Shown here in pieces: positions 1-4,290 of a DNA stretch of 6,019 bases. How positions within the stretch are numbered: the stretch's first letter is position 1; every line of letters starts with the position of its first letter. The translations under genes were made by a program, and so were the position numbers. The DNA comes from RGIG2094 sp045660065. GTDB taxonomy: Bacteria; Bacillota; Clostridia; RGIG6154. The notes under the pieces are model-generated. The model did not search any database. It saw only the letters and a list, made by a program, of their open reading frames with translations, and was not told where the DNA came from. Where the stretch lies: contig JAZRDC010000081.1 of the NCBI GenBank assembly GCA_045660065.1, positions 1-6,019 on the forward strand. Reading direction: 5' to 3'.

Positions 1-17
1 TTTAGCGTTCTAAATTT

Positions 18-93
18 GCTGGTGTAGCTCAGTTGGTAGAGCAGCTGATTTGTAATCAGCAGGTCGGGGGTTCAAGTCCGTCCACCAGCTCCA
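18..93 (+). tRNA. tRNA-Thr (anticodon TGT)
   Basis: Complete 76-nt tRNA reading ACA codons. The acceptor arm GCTGGTG (18-24) pairs with CACCAGC (83-89), followed by discriminator T90 and an encoded CCA (91-93). The anticodon stem GCTGA/TCAGC (44-48/56-60) encloses the loop TTTGTAA with anticodon TGT at 51-53. The T-loop TTCAAGT is standard. tRNA-Tyr follows after 33 nt with no terminator between, so the two are probably co-transcribed from a promoter upstream of the window. Confidence 0.97.
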
Positions 94-126
94 TTTGGTG
101 AGGCTTACCTCACGCAAACTTAATAT

Positions 127-211
127 GGGAGAGTTCCCGAGTGGCCAAAGGGGGCAGACTGTAAATCTGTTGTCTCTGACTTCGATGGTTCGAATCCATC
201 CTCTCCCACCA
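127..211 (+). tRNA. tRNA-Tyr (anticodon GTA)
   Basis: Complete 85-nt class II tRNA. The acceptor GGGAGAG (127-133) pairs with CTCTCCC (201-207), followed by A208 and encoded CCA (209-211). The anticodon stem 154-158/166-170 holds the loop CTGTAAA with anticodon GTA at 161-163. The long variable arm (about 171-185) is expected for bacterial tRNA-Tyr. The CCA end directly abuts, and is shared with, the terminator-bearing repeat that begins CCAAAAATCC at 209. Confidence 0.97.
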
Positions 212-334
212 AAAATCCTCGTACGAAAGTACGGGGATTTTTACTTTTTCACTATTACCTTTTCACTCTTCACTTTTCTCTTAAATACGAGGATTTTTGG
301 AAGGTAAGAAGTAATAGTGAATAGTGAAGAAGTT
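209..334 (+). repeat. 126-bp hairpin element, copy 1
   Basis: This element recurs at 2974-3101 with a few substitutions and a slightly longer hairpin. It starts CCAAAAATCC and ends GTGAAGAAGTT. It holds the terminator hairpin plus an outer inverted repeat: 209-223 is a perfect complement of TACGAGGATTTTTGG at 286-300, and TTCACTATTAC (about 248-258) complements GTAATAGTGAA (about 310-320). The 5' arm can therefore pair with the near arm (terminator) or the far arm. Size, terminal pairing and lack of ORF are like a MITE or REP-type element, but no target-site duplication can be assigned. Confidence 0.8.
211..242 (+). terminator. Rho-independent terminator of the tRNA operon
   Basis: A 14-bp stem (211-224 with 229-242, one T-G wobble) with a GAAA tetraloop at 225-228. 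The 3' arm ends in five Ts followed by ACTTTTT. It starts on the last base of tRNA-Tyr and ends the Thr-Tyr transcript. A near copy lies at 2976-3009. Confidence 0.93.
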
Positions 335-338
335 TAAT

Positions 339-396
339 CCGCCAACGGTGGAATATCACTAAAAATTAGGACAATATGGATTCGAACGACCGAAAC
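339..396. repeat. Spacer hairpin plus Y box, copy 1 (T-arm-like)
   Basis: A hairpin CCGCC-AAC-GGTGG (339-351) is followed by the Y box: ATATCACTAAAA, a variable segment, then TGGATTCGAACGACCGAAA. Read on the minus strand the core is TTTCGGTCGTTCGAATCCA, which resembles the variable-arm/T-arm end of a tRNA (compare CTTCGATGGTTCGAATCCAT in tRNA-Tyr at 180-199). This is the most divergent of five copies (others at 2012, 3122, 4061, 5215). It lies just upstream of the promoter of the 213-aa gene. Confidence 0.7.
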
Positions 397-406
397 CAAT
401 CGTATC

Positions 407-435
407 TTGTTTAATTTCTTGTTTTATGCTATAAT
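407..435 (+). promoter_or_regulatory. Sigma-A promoter of the 213-aa gene
   Basis: -35 TTGTTT (407-412), a 17-nt spacer, and -10 TATAAT (430-435) with TGC extension (427-429). The ribosome binding site AAAGGCGGTG (441-450) sits 5 nt before the ATG at 456. The same box sequences, spacing and ribosome binding site recur before the genes at 2116 and 3223. Confidence 0.88.
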
Positions 436-455
436 TAAACAAAGGCGGTGAGGTT

Positions 456-1097
456 ATGAATAAAGAAAATGATAAAGTAGGATTAAAAGAAATTATAGCA
501 TACGAAAAAACTCAAATGTTACCTTTGAATTTTACCGTATCCTACATATTAACCCCTATTTATGCAGTTGTTTGCTTTTTACTCATAGGTGCATTTGCTG
601 TTTTAATGGAAATAGACGATGAAAAATATTTAGTTCAAGGTCTATTATGCTTGGGCGCTTTTGTTTTAATTTCAATTATCTTTTTGGCAAGCGTTCCGCT
701 TGTACGAAAAAAAGCAATTAAAATTGAAGTTGAACGATATGATTTTGATATTTCAAAAGAAGAAACACTTGAAGTTTATGATTTTTCTACTGACGAATTT
801 TCTTTGAAATTTGATAAGTATGGAATGTATGTAAATGACGAATTGTTTTATTACAATCATTTGAATAAAAATGTTGTAACAGGTAATTACTTGAAACGAG
901 TGGGCGTGTACTTACAATTCGCTTTGTACGAAGAACATAGAGTTACTCTTTCGGTTAATCCTACAACACTAAAAATGCTGGAGAGTTTGGAAATTAAATT
1001 AGACAATAGGCACATTTTAGAATATATTCTTTCAAACAAAAGAGATGCTTTTGAGCAAATATATAATAAGGGCTATGTTGTTGCCCGTTATGAATAA
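456..1097 (+). CDS. Two-helix membrane protein of unknown function
   Basis: 213 residues. The family is not recognised. A polar N-terminus (1-27) is followed by two hydrophobic helices (about 28-51 and 60-83) and an RKK cluster at 84-86, which puts both termini in the cytoplasm by the positive-inside rule. The C-terminal part (about 87-213) is soluble, rich in alternating hydrophobic and polar residues (probably beta-strands), and ends with a helical stretch. Two helices followed by a beta-rich cytoplasmic domain recall YcxB-like or PH-like bacterial membrane proteins, but no diagnostic motif settles this. The ATG at 456 is chosen for the strong ribosome binding site at 441-450 and the promoter at 407-435. 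It has no terminator of its own before the 57-aa gene, which has a separate promoter. The leader is shared with two unrelated genes in the window. Confidence 0.85.
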   Translation: MNKENDKVGLKEIIAYEKTQMLPLNFTVSYILTPIYAVVCFLLIGAFAVLMEIDDEKYLVQGLLCLGAFVLISIIFLASVPLVRKKAIKIEVERYDFDISKEETLEVYDFSTDEFSLKFDKYGMYVNDELFYYNHLNKNVVTGNYLKRVGVYLQFALYEEHRVTLSVNPTTLKMLESLEIKLDNRHILEYILSNKRDAFEQIYNKGYVVARYE

Positions 1098-1104
1098 AAT
1101 TCTC

Positions 1105-1132
1105 TGGACTTTTAAAACTTTTCGGATATAAT
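1105..1132 (+). promoter_or_regulatory. Probable promoter of the 57-aa gene
   Basis: -10 TATAAT (1127-1132) with a weak -35 TGGACT (1105-1110) 16 nt upstream, located in the 67-nt gap after the 213-aa gene. This suggests the small gene is transcribed on its own as well as by read-through. The strong -10 carries the call; the -35 is only a partial match. Confidence 0.6.
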
Positions 1133-1164
1133 TGCTGTTACCAAAAAGAAAGGTGGTGGCAATT

Positions 1165-1338
1165 ATGAAATTTGAAAACAAACAACAAGAATTAAGGTTT
1201 ATGTATGTCTTATGGGAACGGCTAATGTATTTGCAAGAACACTTAAAGGAAAACGGCGAACTTGAATTTATGCAAGTGGTCAGAGAGTGTAAATGGAGAT
1301 GTTCTAACAAAATTGAGCGCTTAAAAGACGAAATATAA
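1165..1338 (+). CDS. 57-aa helical small protein of unknown function
   Basis: MKFENKQQELRFM... to ...ERLKDEI. The ATG at 1165 is preferred over the upstream in-frame start at 1132, which overlaps the -10 box, because AAAGGTGGTGG (1150-1160) is an excellent ribosome binding site 5-6 nt before it. The product has no membrane segment or signal. It is charged and predicted almost wholly helical, with hydrophobic residues at heptad-like spacing (L10, F12, L16, L20, L23, L27), so a small coiled-coil or DNA/protein-binding factor is possible. C42 and C46 form a CxxxC pair. An X box begins 3 nt after the stop and a perfect terminator follows. No family is recognised. Confidence 0.72.
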   Translation: MKFENKQQELRFMYVLWERLMYLQEHLKENGELEFMQVVRECKWRCSNKIERLKDEI

Positions 1339-1340
1339 CT

Positions 1341-1367
1341 TGGCATCTAAATGGTTCGGAACAGCCA
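1341..1367 (+). repeat. X box, copy 1
   Basis: A 27-bp motif just after the stop of the 57-aa gene: TGGCATCTAAATGG then TTCGGAACAGCCA. It is nested-palindromic: outer TTGGC/GCCAA (1340-1368) and inner GTTC-G-GAAC. It recurs after the stops at 2934 and 3831 and about 105 nt after the stop at 4878, always directly before a terminator. Its function is unknown. Confidence 0.8.
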
Positions 1368-1406
1368 AACAGAAAAACCACCCAATAGGGTGGTTTTTCT
1401 GTTTGG
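1365..1406 (+). terminator. Perfect 19-bp terminator hairpin
   Basis: 1365-1383 pairs without mismatch with 1388-1406 around the loop AATA. The T-run (1393-1397) lies inside the 3' arm, preceded by the GC-rich GGGTGG, so shorter versions of the stem give a classical terminator. It is A/T-symmetrical and could also act on the minus strand. It ends the 213-aa/57-aa segment. Confidence 0.88.
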
Positions 1407-1410
1407 TGGA

Positions 1411-1581
1411 ATGAAGCGTTCCCTTGCGGGAACATTAAGTAGCCTTCGGCTATGAAGACGCTTGCGCTAATGAAGTGTGCCTACAGCACGATAAGGAACG
1501 CTTCGCTTCATAAATTCGCAAAGCGAATTTGCATCATGGCGGCAAAGACGCCGCTTCATATTTGCGAAGCAAATGCTTCAT
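1411..1581. repeat. Hairpin array with mirrored ATGAAG/CTTCAT spacers
   Basis: Non-coding stretch of small hairpins: GTTCCC/GGGAAC (1418-1433), TAGCC/GGCTA (1440-1452), GTGC/GCAC (1477-1489), AAATTCGC/GCGAATTT (1512-1530), GCGGC/GCCGC (1539-1554), ATTTGC/GCAAAT (1560-1574). The spacer ATGAAG occurs three times in the left half (1411, 1452, 1470) and its complement CTTCAT three times in the right half (1506, 1554, 1576). GAAGCGTTCC (1413-1422) also complements GGAACGCTTC (1495-1504). The array can thus fold as a branched tree. An ORF crossing it is not credible. Confidence 0.8.
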
Positions 1582-1609
1582 TTACAAACCAAAACATTTA
1601 TGCTATACT
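1581..1609 (+). promoter_or_regulatory. Promoter of the four-helix-bundle gene
   Basis: -35 TTTACA (1581-1586), a 17-nt spacer, and -10 TATACT (1604-1609) with TGC extension (1601-1603). The ribosome binding site AAAGTAGGTG (1617-1626) is 5 nt before the ATG at 1632. The -35 overlaps the last base of the hairpin array. The leader differs from those at 407, 2067 and 3174. Confidence 0.75.
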
Positions 1610-1631
1610 TAACTTGAAAGTAGGTGCTACT

Positions 1632-1995
1632 ATGCGTGATGATAAATTATTAGTTCAGTCAATGGATTTCGCCGTATCAATTATATAAACCTTGTCAAAG
1701 AACTTAAACTCAAAAAAGAAAAGAAAATATAATATCAAACCAAATCGGCAGAAGCGGTACATCGATTGGTGCGAATATTCGCGAAGTGCAATATGCCCAC
1801 GGCAAAGCAGATTTTGTATCCAAACTGCAAATCGCCCTTAAAGAAGCTAACGAAACAGGCTATTGGCTTGAACTTTTATATAAAACAAATTATATTGATG
1901 AAGCAACCTACAAAAATCTTGGCTCGGCTTGCACAAGCATTCGTGTAATGCTGATTTCATCGGTGAATACTGTCAAGGCAAAAGAAAACAAATAA
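1632..1995 (+). pseudogene. Four-helix bundle protein (23S rRNA IVS-type), frameshifted
   Basis: Joining three frames gives a 119-aa protein typical of the small four-helix-bundle family (TIGR02436, relatives of proteins encoded in 23S rRNA intervening sequences). Frame a, from ATG 1632, starts MRDDKLLVQSMDFAVSII; frame b (1688-1729) reads NLVKELKLKKEKKI; frame c (1732-1995) contains the hallmark RSGTSIGANIREVQYAHGKA, then KLQIALKEANETGYWLELLY and the end at TAA 1993-1995. Length and order match the family (about 115-125 aa). The breaks are two extra TA dinucleotides, at 1686-1687 and 1730-1731, each turning ATA into ATA-TAA. The biochemical role of the family is unknown. Promoter and ribosome binding site are intact, so decay may be recent. 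A start inside frame c would give only a C-terminal fragment. Two assembly errors are possible but less likely. Confidence 0.85.
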
Positions 1996-1997
1996 TA

Positions 1998-2055
1998 CCG
2001 CCAACGGCGGAATATCACTAAAATCTCCGTCAAGATGGATTCAAACCACCGAAAC
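1998..2055. repeat. Spacer hairpin plus Y box, copy 2
   Basis: Hairpin CCGCC-AAC-GGCGG (1998-2010), then ATATCACTAAAATCTCCG, TCAAGATGGATTC and AAACCACCGAAAC. On the minus strand the core is TTTCGGTGGTTTGAATCCAT, a T-arm-like sequence. It follows the pseudogene stop by 2 nt and precedes the shared promoter. The hairpin lacks a T-run, so it is not a standard terminator. Confidence 0.75.
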
Positions 2056-2066
2056 TACGATACATC

Positions 2067-2095
2067 TTGTTTGATTTATAGTTTTATGTTATAAT
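2067..2095 (+). promoter_or_regulatory. Sigma-A promoter of the 272-aa gene
   Basis: -35 TTGTTT (2067-2072), a 17-nt spacer, and -10 TATAAT (2090-2095) with TGT extension. The ribosome binding site AAAGGCGGTGA (2101-2111) precedes ATG 2116. Positions relative to the start codon match those of the 456 gene exactly (-35 49 nt before the ATG). Confidence 0.88.
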
Positions 2096-2115
2096 TAACC
2101 AAAGGCGGTGAATTT

Positions 2116-2934
2116 ATGGAAGAAACTACTCAAAACGAAAACAAAAACCATAAACCGCATACCGCGTGGAAAGTGCTTGGGATATTTGCGTTTGTTGCAA
2201 TTGTGCTTTGTGGTTTTGTTTTCATATTTAATTATAACAGAGCCTACGATAATGACACAGGTGGTGGTTGGTTATCACCCAGTTTTGGTGTTGTTGTTTG
2301 GCATTATTTACTGGCAATAATGTTTATCTTTGCGGCTATCATCTTGAAAATTGCATTAAAAAAACGTGTCCGTATTTGGATGCTATTATTGGTTTCGGTC
2401 CTTATTCCGATAATTTGTTATAATTTTAATTATCGTGCTTTTGGTAAAGACGGATTTTTATATCCCTTGGTAGATAAGGGAGGAGTATTTCATTTCATTG
2501 TAATAGGTGATTATAATTTCGATGGAATAAATGATGAACAATACCGTTTTTTATATGAAGAAAGAACGGAAGCTTCACGATATGGCGGACATTTTGATGA
2601 TACAATTATTAATTACATAGATACAACCGTCACTGGTACGGGCGGTGGATTATCAGGTTGCCATTGTTTTTATGATTGGGAAGAAAGAGTTATTCAACTA
2701 TTTTTAGATGAGGATTCTGTCAGGTTAAAGCAAGTTGAAATTTTAGTGGCTTTTCAGGAACCGTCTATAGCGCACGATGTGTCATTTTATTTAGACAATT
2801 CTAAACTCAACCACACTGTAAACAAAAATAATACCGTTTCCATAGTTTTTGATGCCAATACTTGCTTGGAGTTGCAAAAACGTTTGGTTGGTGAAGAAAG
2901 ATATATTCCCATCAAATATGTTGTGAATGAATAG
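2116..2934 (+). CDS. Membrane protein with an extracytoplasmic domain carrying a possible calcium loop
   Basis: 272 residues; family not recognised. A polar N-terminus (1-16) is followed by hydrophobic helices at about 17-38, 57-80 and 86-104. The basic loop KKRVR (82-86) between helices 2 and 3 should be cytoplasmic, which places the C-terminal domain (about 105-272) outside the cell. That domain contains DYNFDGINDE (132-141), matching the D-x-[DN]-x-D-G-x-x-D pattern of EF-hand, dockerin and FG-GAP type calcium loops, then a GTGGG turn (174-178) and a CHC pair (182-184). The start at ATG 2116 is set by the ribosome binding site AAAGGCGGTGA; the overlapping GTG at 2108 is in another frame. 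A single-gene unit: own promoter upstream, X box 15 nt after the stop, terminator at 2976. Calcium binding is inferred from one motif only. Confidence 0.85.
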   Translation: MEETTQNENKNHKPHTAWKVLGIFAFVAIVLCGFVFIFNYNRAYDNDTGGGWLSPSFGVVVWHYLLAIMFIFAAIILKIALKKRVRIWMLLLVSVLIPIICYNFNYRAFGKDGFLYPLVDKGGVFHFIVIGDYNFDGINDEQYRFLYEERTEASRYGGHFDDTIINYIDTTVTGTGGGLSGCHCFYDWEERVIQLFLDEDSVRLKQVEILVAFQEPSIAHDVSFYLDNSKLNHTVNKNNTVSIVFDANTCLELQKRLVGEERYIPIKYVVNE

Positions 2935-2949
2935 ATTATGATTTTAAGT

Positions 2950-2976
2950 TGGCATCATAATAGTTCGTAACAGCCA
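2950..2976 (+). repeat. X box, copy 2
   Basis: TGGCATCATAATAG then TTCGTAACAGCCA, 15 nt after the stop of the 272-aa gene. It keeps both the outer TTGGC/GCCAA pairing (2949-2977) and the inner GTTC/GAAC-like pairing (GTT-CGT-AAC). Its last bases CCA are also the first bases of hairpin element copy 2. Confidence 0.8.
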
Positions 2977-3101
2977 AAAATCCTCGTAACGTATGTTACG
3001 GGGATTTTTACTTTTTCACTATTACCTCTTCACTCTTCACTTTTCTCTTAAATACAAGGATTTTTGGAAGGTAATAAGTAATAGTGAATAGTGAAGAAGT
3101 T
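2974..3101 (+). repeat. Hairpin element, copy 2 (of tRNA-Tyr downstream DNA)
   Basis: A 128-bp near copy of 209-334; outside the terminator loop only about three substitutions are seen. It begins at the same CCA, which is the tRNA 3' end in copy 1 and the X-box end here. The outer pairing CCAAAAATCCTCGTA (2974-2988) with TACAAGGATTTTTGG (3053-3067) has one mismatch. Confidence 0.85.
2976..3009 (+). terminator. Rho-independent terminator after the 272-aa gene
   Basis: A 15-bp stem, 2976-2990 with 2995-3009 (one T-G wobble), loop GTAT, ending in TTTTT and followed by ACTTTTT. It is the same design as the tRNA-Tyr terminator, but the loop-proximal stem differs (GTAAC/GTTAC instead of GTAC/GTAC), so pairing is conserved while sequence changed. 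Confidence 0.92.
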
Positions 3102-3105
3102 CGGT

Positions 3106-3164
3106 GTCTGCTCCGCAGACGAATATTAAAACCTCCGTCAAGATGGATTCAAACCACCGAAAAA
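3106..3164. repeat. Spacer hairpin plus Y box, copy 3
   Basis: Hairpin GTCTGC-TCC-GCAGAC (3106-3120), then ATATTAAAACCTCCGTCA, AGATGGATTC and AAACCACCGAAAA. It holds the same T-arm-like minus-strand core as copy 2, but the hairpin in front has a different sequence, so hairpin position rather than sequence is kept. Confidence 0.75.
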
Positions 3165-3173
3165 CGATACACC

Positions 3174-3202
3174 TTGTTTGATTTATTGCTTTATGCTATA
3201 AT
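3174..3202 (+). promoter_or_regulatory. Sigma-A promoter of the DUF218 gene
   Basis: -35 TTGTTT (3174-3179), a 17-nt spacer, and -10 TATAAT (3197-3202) with TGC extension (3194-3196). The ribosome binding site AAAGGCGGTGA (3208-3218) precedes ATG 3223. Third copy of the shared leader, again with the -35 49 nt before the ATG. Confidence 0.88.
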
Positions 3203-3222
3203 AAAATAAAGGCGGTGATTTT

Positions 3223-3831
3223 ATGCATGCGGTAAGTAAGAAAAAGTTTTTTCGTTTAATTTCTCTATTTCTTATTTTGTTAATACTATTTTACTTGATA
3301 TTCACCGCAATCAGTATTGTAAACTACGGTAAAATAGACGAAAAAGCATCTTCTGATGTTGCTATCGTTTTAGGTGCGGGCACATCAAATAACGAGGTTT
3401 CACCGGTATACCGTGAAAGGATTAATCACGGAATTTGGCTTTACGAGAACGGCTACGTTGATTATTTGATACTGACCGGTGGTATTGGCGAAGGCAACAA
3501 TGTTTCCGATGCATACATTGCAAAACAATATGCAATTTCCAAATCCGTCCCGGAACAAGCGATTTTTATAGAAGAAAAATCCACAATTACCGAAGAAAAT
3601 CTCGAAAATGCAAAATCGATAATGGATGAGAATTCTTTTAATACGGCAATTATTGTCAGCGATCCGCTTCATATGAAACGAGCAATGTTAATGGCGGGTG
3701 ATTATGGCATCGATGCTTGTTCCTCACCAACTCCAACAACAATGTATAGAAGTCTCAAAACAAAGGTCCCCTTTTTAGCAAGAGAAGAGTTTTTCTATAT
3801 TGGATATTCCATTGTAAGAATTTTTAGGTAG
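3223..3831 (+). CDS. YdcF/SanA-like DUF218 membrane-anchored protein
   Basis: 202 residues. A basic N-terminus (KKK, 6-8) and one hydrophobic helix (about 9-33) form an uncleaved signal anchor; the rest is predicted outside the membrane. The DUF218 fold is shown by DVAIVLGAG (45-53), YRERINHGIWLYENG (63-77), YLILTGG (81-87), the TEENLENA stretch (123-130, the family's TxEN helix) and VSDPLHMKRA (145-154), which corresponds to the (T/S)xxxHxxRA motif. Length fits single-domain SanA/YdcF proteins. Members are linked to envelope integrity and cell-wall precursor barrier function (SanA, ElyC), but the reaction is not established. ATG 3223 is supported by the ribosome binding site at 3208-3218. 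A single-gene unit, and the stop TAG overlaps the start of X box copy 3. Confidence 0.93.
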   Translation: MHAVSKKKFFRLISLFLILLILFYLIFTAISIVNYGKIDEKASSDVAIVLGAGTSNNEVSPVYRERINHGIWLYENGYVDYLILTGGIGEGNNVSDAYIAKQYAISKSVPEQAIFIEEKSTITEENLENAKSIMDENSFNTAIIVSDPLHMKRAMLMAGDYGIDACSSPTPTTMYRSLKTKVPFLAREEFFYIGYSIVRIFR

Positions 3832-3856
3832 GCATCTAAATAGTTCGTAGCAGCTG
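3830..3856 (+). repeat. X box, copy 3
   Basis: AGGCATCTAAATAG then TTCGTAGCAGCTG. It overlaps the last two bases of the DUF218 stop codon (TAG 3829-3831). The outer TTGGC/GCCAA pairing of copies 1 and 2 is degraded here. It abuts the terminator at 3857. Confidence 0.78.
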
Positions 3857-3891
3857 GAAAAAGACCTGATGCAATGCATCAGGTCTTTTTC
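3857..3891 (+). terminator. Terminator of the DUF218 gene
   Basis: Perfect 17-bp inverted repeat (3857-3873 with 3875-3891; the effective loop is a few bases around GCAATGC), with T-run TTTTT at 3886-3890. It is symmetrical (AAAAAG on the left arm), so it may also stop minus-strand transcripts. Confidence 0.92.
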
Positions 3892-3893
3892 AA

Positions 3894-4066
3894 CGATGTT
3901 TGCCCTTTCGGGCAAGTGATGTCGCTTACGCTAATGATGCAGTCCTTTGGACAGTGATGTTGTGCCTTACGGCACAGTGGCAAACATCACATCACTGCGA
4001 ACAAGGTAAGCAACATCATTACACCGATAGGTGTAACATCACTTTTTGCGAAGCAAAATACATCAC
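3894..4066. repeat. Hairpin tree with mirrored GTGATGT/ACATCAC spacers, copy A
   Basis: Non-coding. Hairpins: TTGCCC/GGGCAA (3900-3915), GTCC/GGAC (about 3942-3952), TGTGCC/GGCACA (about 3961-3975), TTACACC/GGTGTAA (about 4018-4036), TTTTGC/GCAAAA (about 4044-4058). GATGT-type words in the left half (3894, 3916, 3934, 3954) are mirrored by ACATCA words in the right half (3984, 4013, 4036, 4060). GATGTTTGCC (3895-3904) is a perfect complement of GGCAAACATC (3979-3988). An ORF through 3900-4112 is an artefact of the repeat. Confidence 0.8.
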
Positions 4067-4102
4067 TAAAATCTCCGTCAATGTGGATTCGAACCACCGA
4101 AG
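4061..4102. repeat. Y box, copy 4
   Basis: CATCACTAAAATCTCCGT, CAATGTGGATTCGAACC, ACCGAAG. The minus strand reads CTTCGGTGGTTCGAATCCAC, matching tRNA-Tyr 180-199 at 18 of 20 positions and containing the T-loop TTCGAAT. Unlike copies 1-3 it is followed by a terminator, not the shared promoter. Confidence 0.75.
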
Positions 4103-4110
4103 CATAATTT

Positions 4111-4155
4111 AAGGGCAGATTTAGTGATTTATTATCGCTAAGTTTGCCCTTTTTT
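4111..4155 (+). terminator. Second terminator of repeat copy A
   Basis: A 17-bp stem, 4111-4127 with 4135-4151, including three G-T wobbles, a 7-nt loop, then TTTT (4152-4155). No promoter or gene directly upstream explains it; it may end a transcript of the hairpin tree or stop read-through from 3831. Confidence 0.8.
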
Positions 4156-4193
4156 CGTTTTTATAAATGTTGAATTACTTTGTCTTTAAGCGG

Positions 4194-4290
4194 ATGCCGA
4201 GGAAAGAAACCTCATATTCGAACCATTGCGCAAGGAAATATTTTTGAAGATCGGACGAAGACCAAATTCAACAAATCAGTGAAATATTAA
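4194..4290 (+). pseudogene. Possible decayed N-terminus of a REP-associated Y1 transposase
   Basis: The ATG at 4194 opens MPRKE, and in a second frame (from 4213) HIRTIAQGNIFEDRTKTKF is read to a TAA at 4288. REP-associated tyrosine transposases (Y1_Tnp) often start MPRK or MPR(K/T) and carry a ...NIFEDxED-like stretch about 30 residues later; here the part between is shortened and frames change. The catalytic HUH and Tyr motifs are absent. TGTTGAATT (4168-4176) and AATTCAACA (4265-4273) are inverted. The call rests on short motif resemblance only. Otherwise this gap (4156-4298) shows no feature. Confidence 0.3.

Larger units (their letters stand above)
3832..4152. repeat. 321-bp direct repeat, copy A
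   Basis: Matches 4986-5306 at a constant offset of 1154 with no indels and about 13 substitutions by eye (about 96% identity). It comprises most of X box 3, the terminator 3857-3891, a hairpin tree (3894-4066), Y box 4 and a second terminator (4111-4155). The repeats bracket the 169-aa gene, so homologous recombination between them would delete or duplicate that gene. Confidence 0.92.

Noticed and set aside
95..307. Plus-strand 70-codon ORF
   Set aside because: It runs through tRNA-Tyr and its terminator; it has no ribosome binding site and repeat-derived sequence.
1032..1346. Minus-strand 104-codon ORF
   Set aside because: It overlaps two supported plus-strand genes, reads mostly antisense to the 57-aa gene and has no ribosome binding site.
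1452..1688. Plus-strand ORF starting in the hairpin array
   Set aside because: Only its last 18 codons (from 1632) match the four-helix-bundle family; the earlier part translates hairpin repeats and crosses the promoter.
2012..2115. Riboswitch or tRNA-sensing leader (T-box) upstream of the shared promoters
   Set aside because: The Y box lies upstream of the -35, so it is not in the 5' UTR of these genes; leaders from -10 to ATG are only about 20 nt and have no aptamer or antiterminator.
3400..3672. Minus-strand 90-codon ORF
   Set aside because: Antisense shadow of the well-supported DUF218 gene.
3894..4066. CRISPR array
   Set aside because: There is no constant repeat of 23-37 bp with unique spacers; the recurring words are 6-7 bp and change orientation at the centre, and no cas gene is seen.
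4061..4102. A tRNA gene or full tRNA pseudogene on the minus strand
   Set aside because: Only a T-arm-like part is seen; no D-arm, anticodon arm or matching 5' acceptor strand is visible in the adjoining sequence.
3900..4112. Plus-strand ORF across the hairpin tree
   Set aside because: The sequence is palindromic repeat, has no ribosome binding site, and no protein family is recognised.
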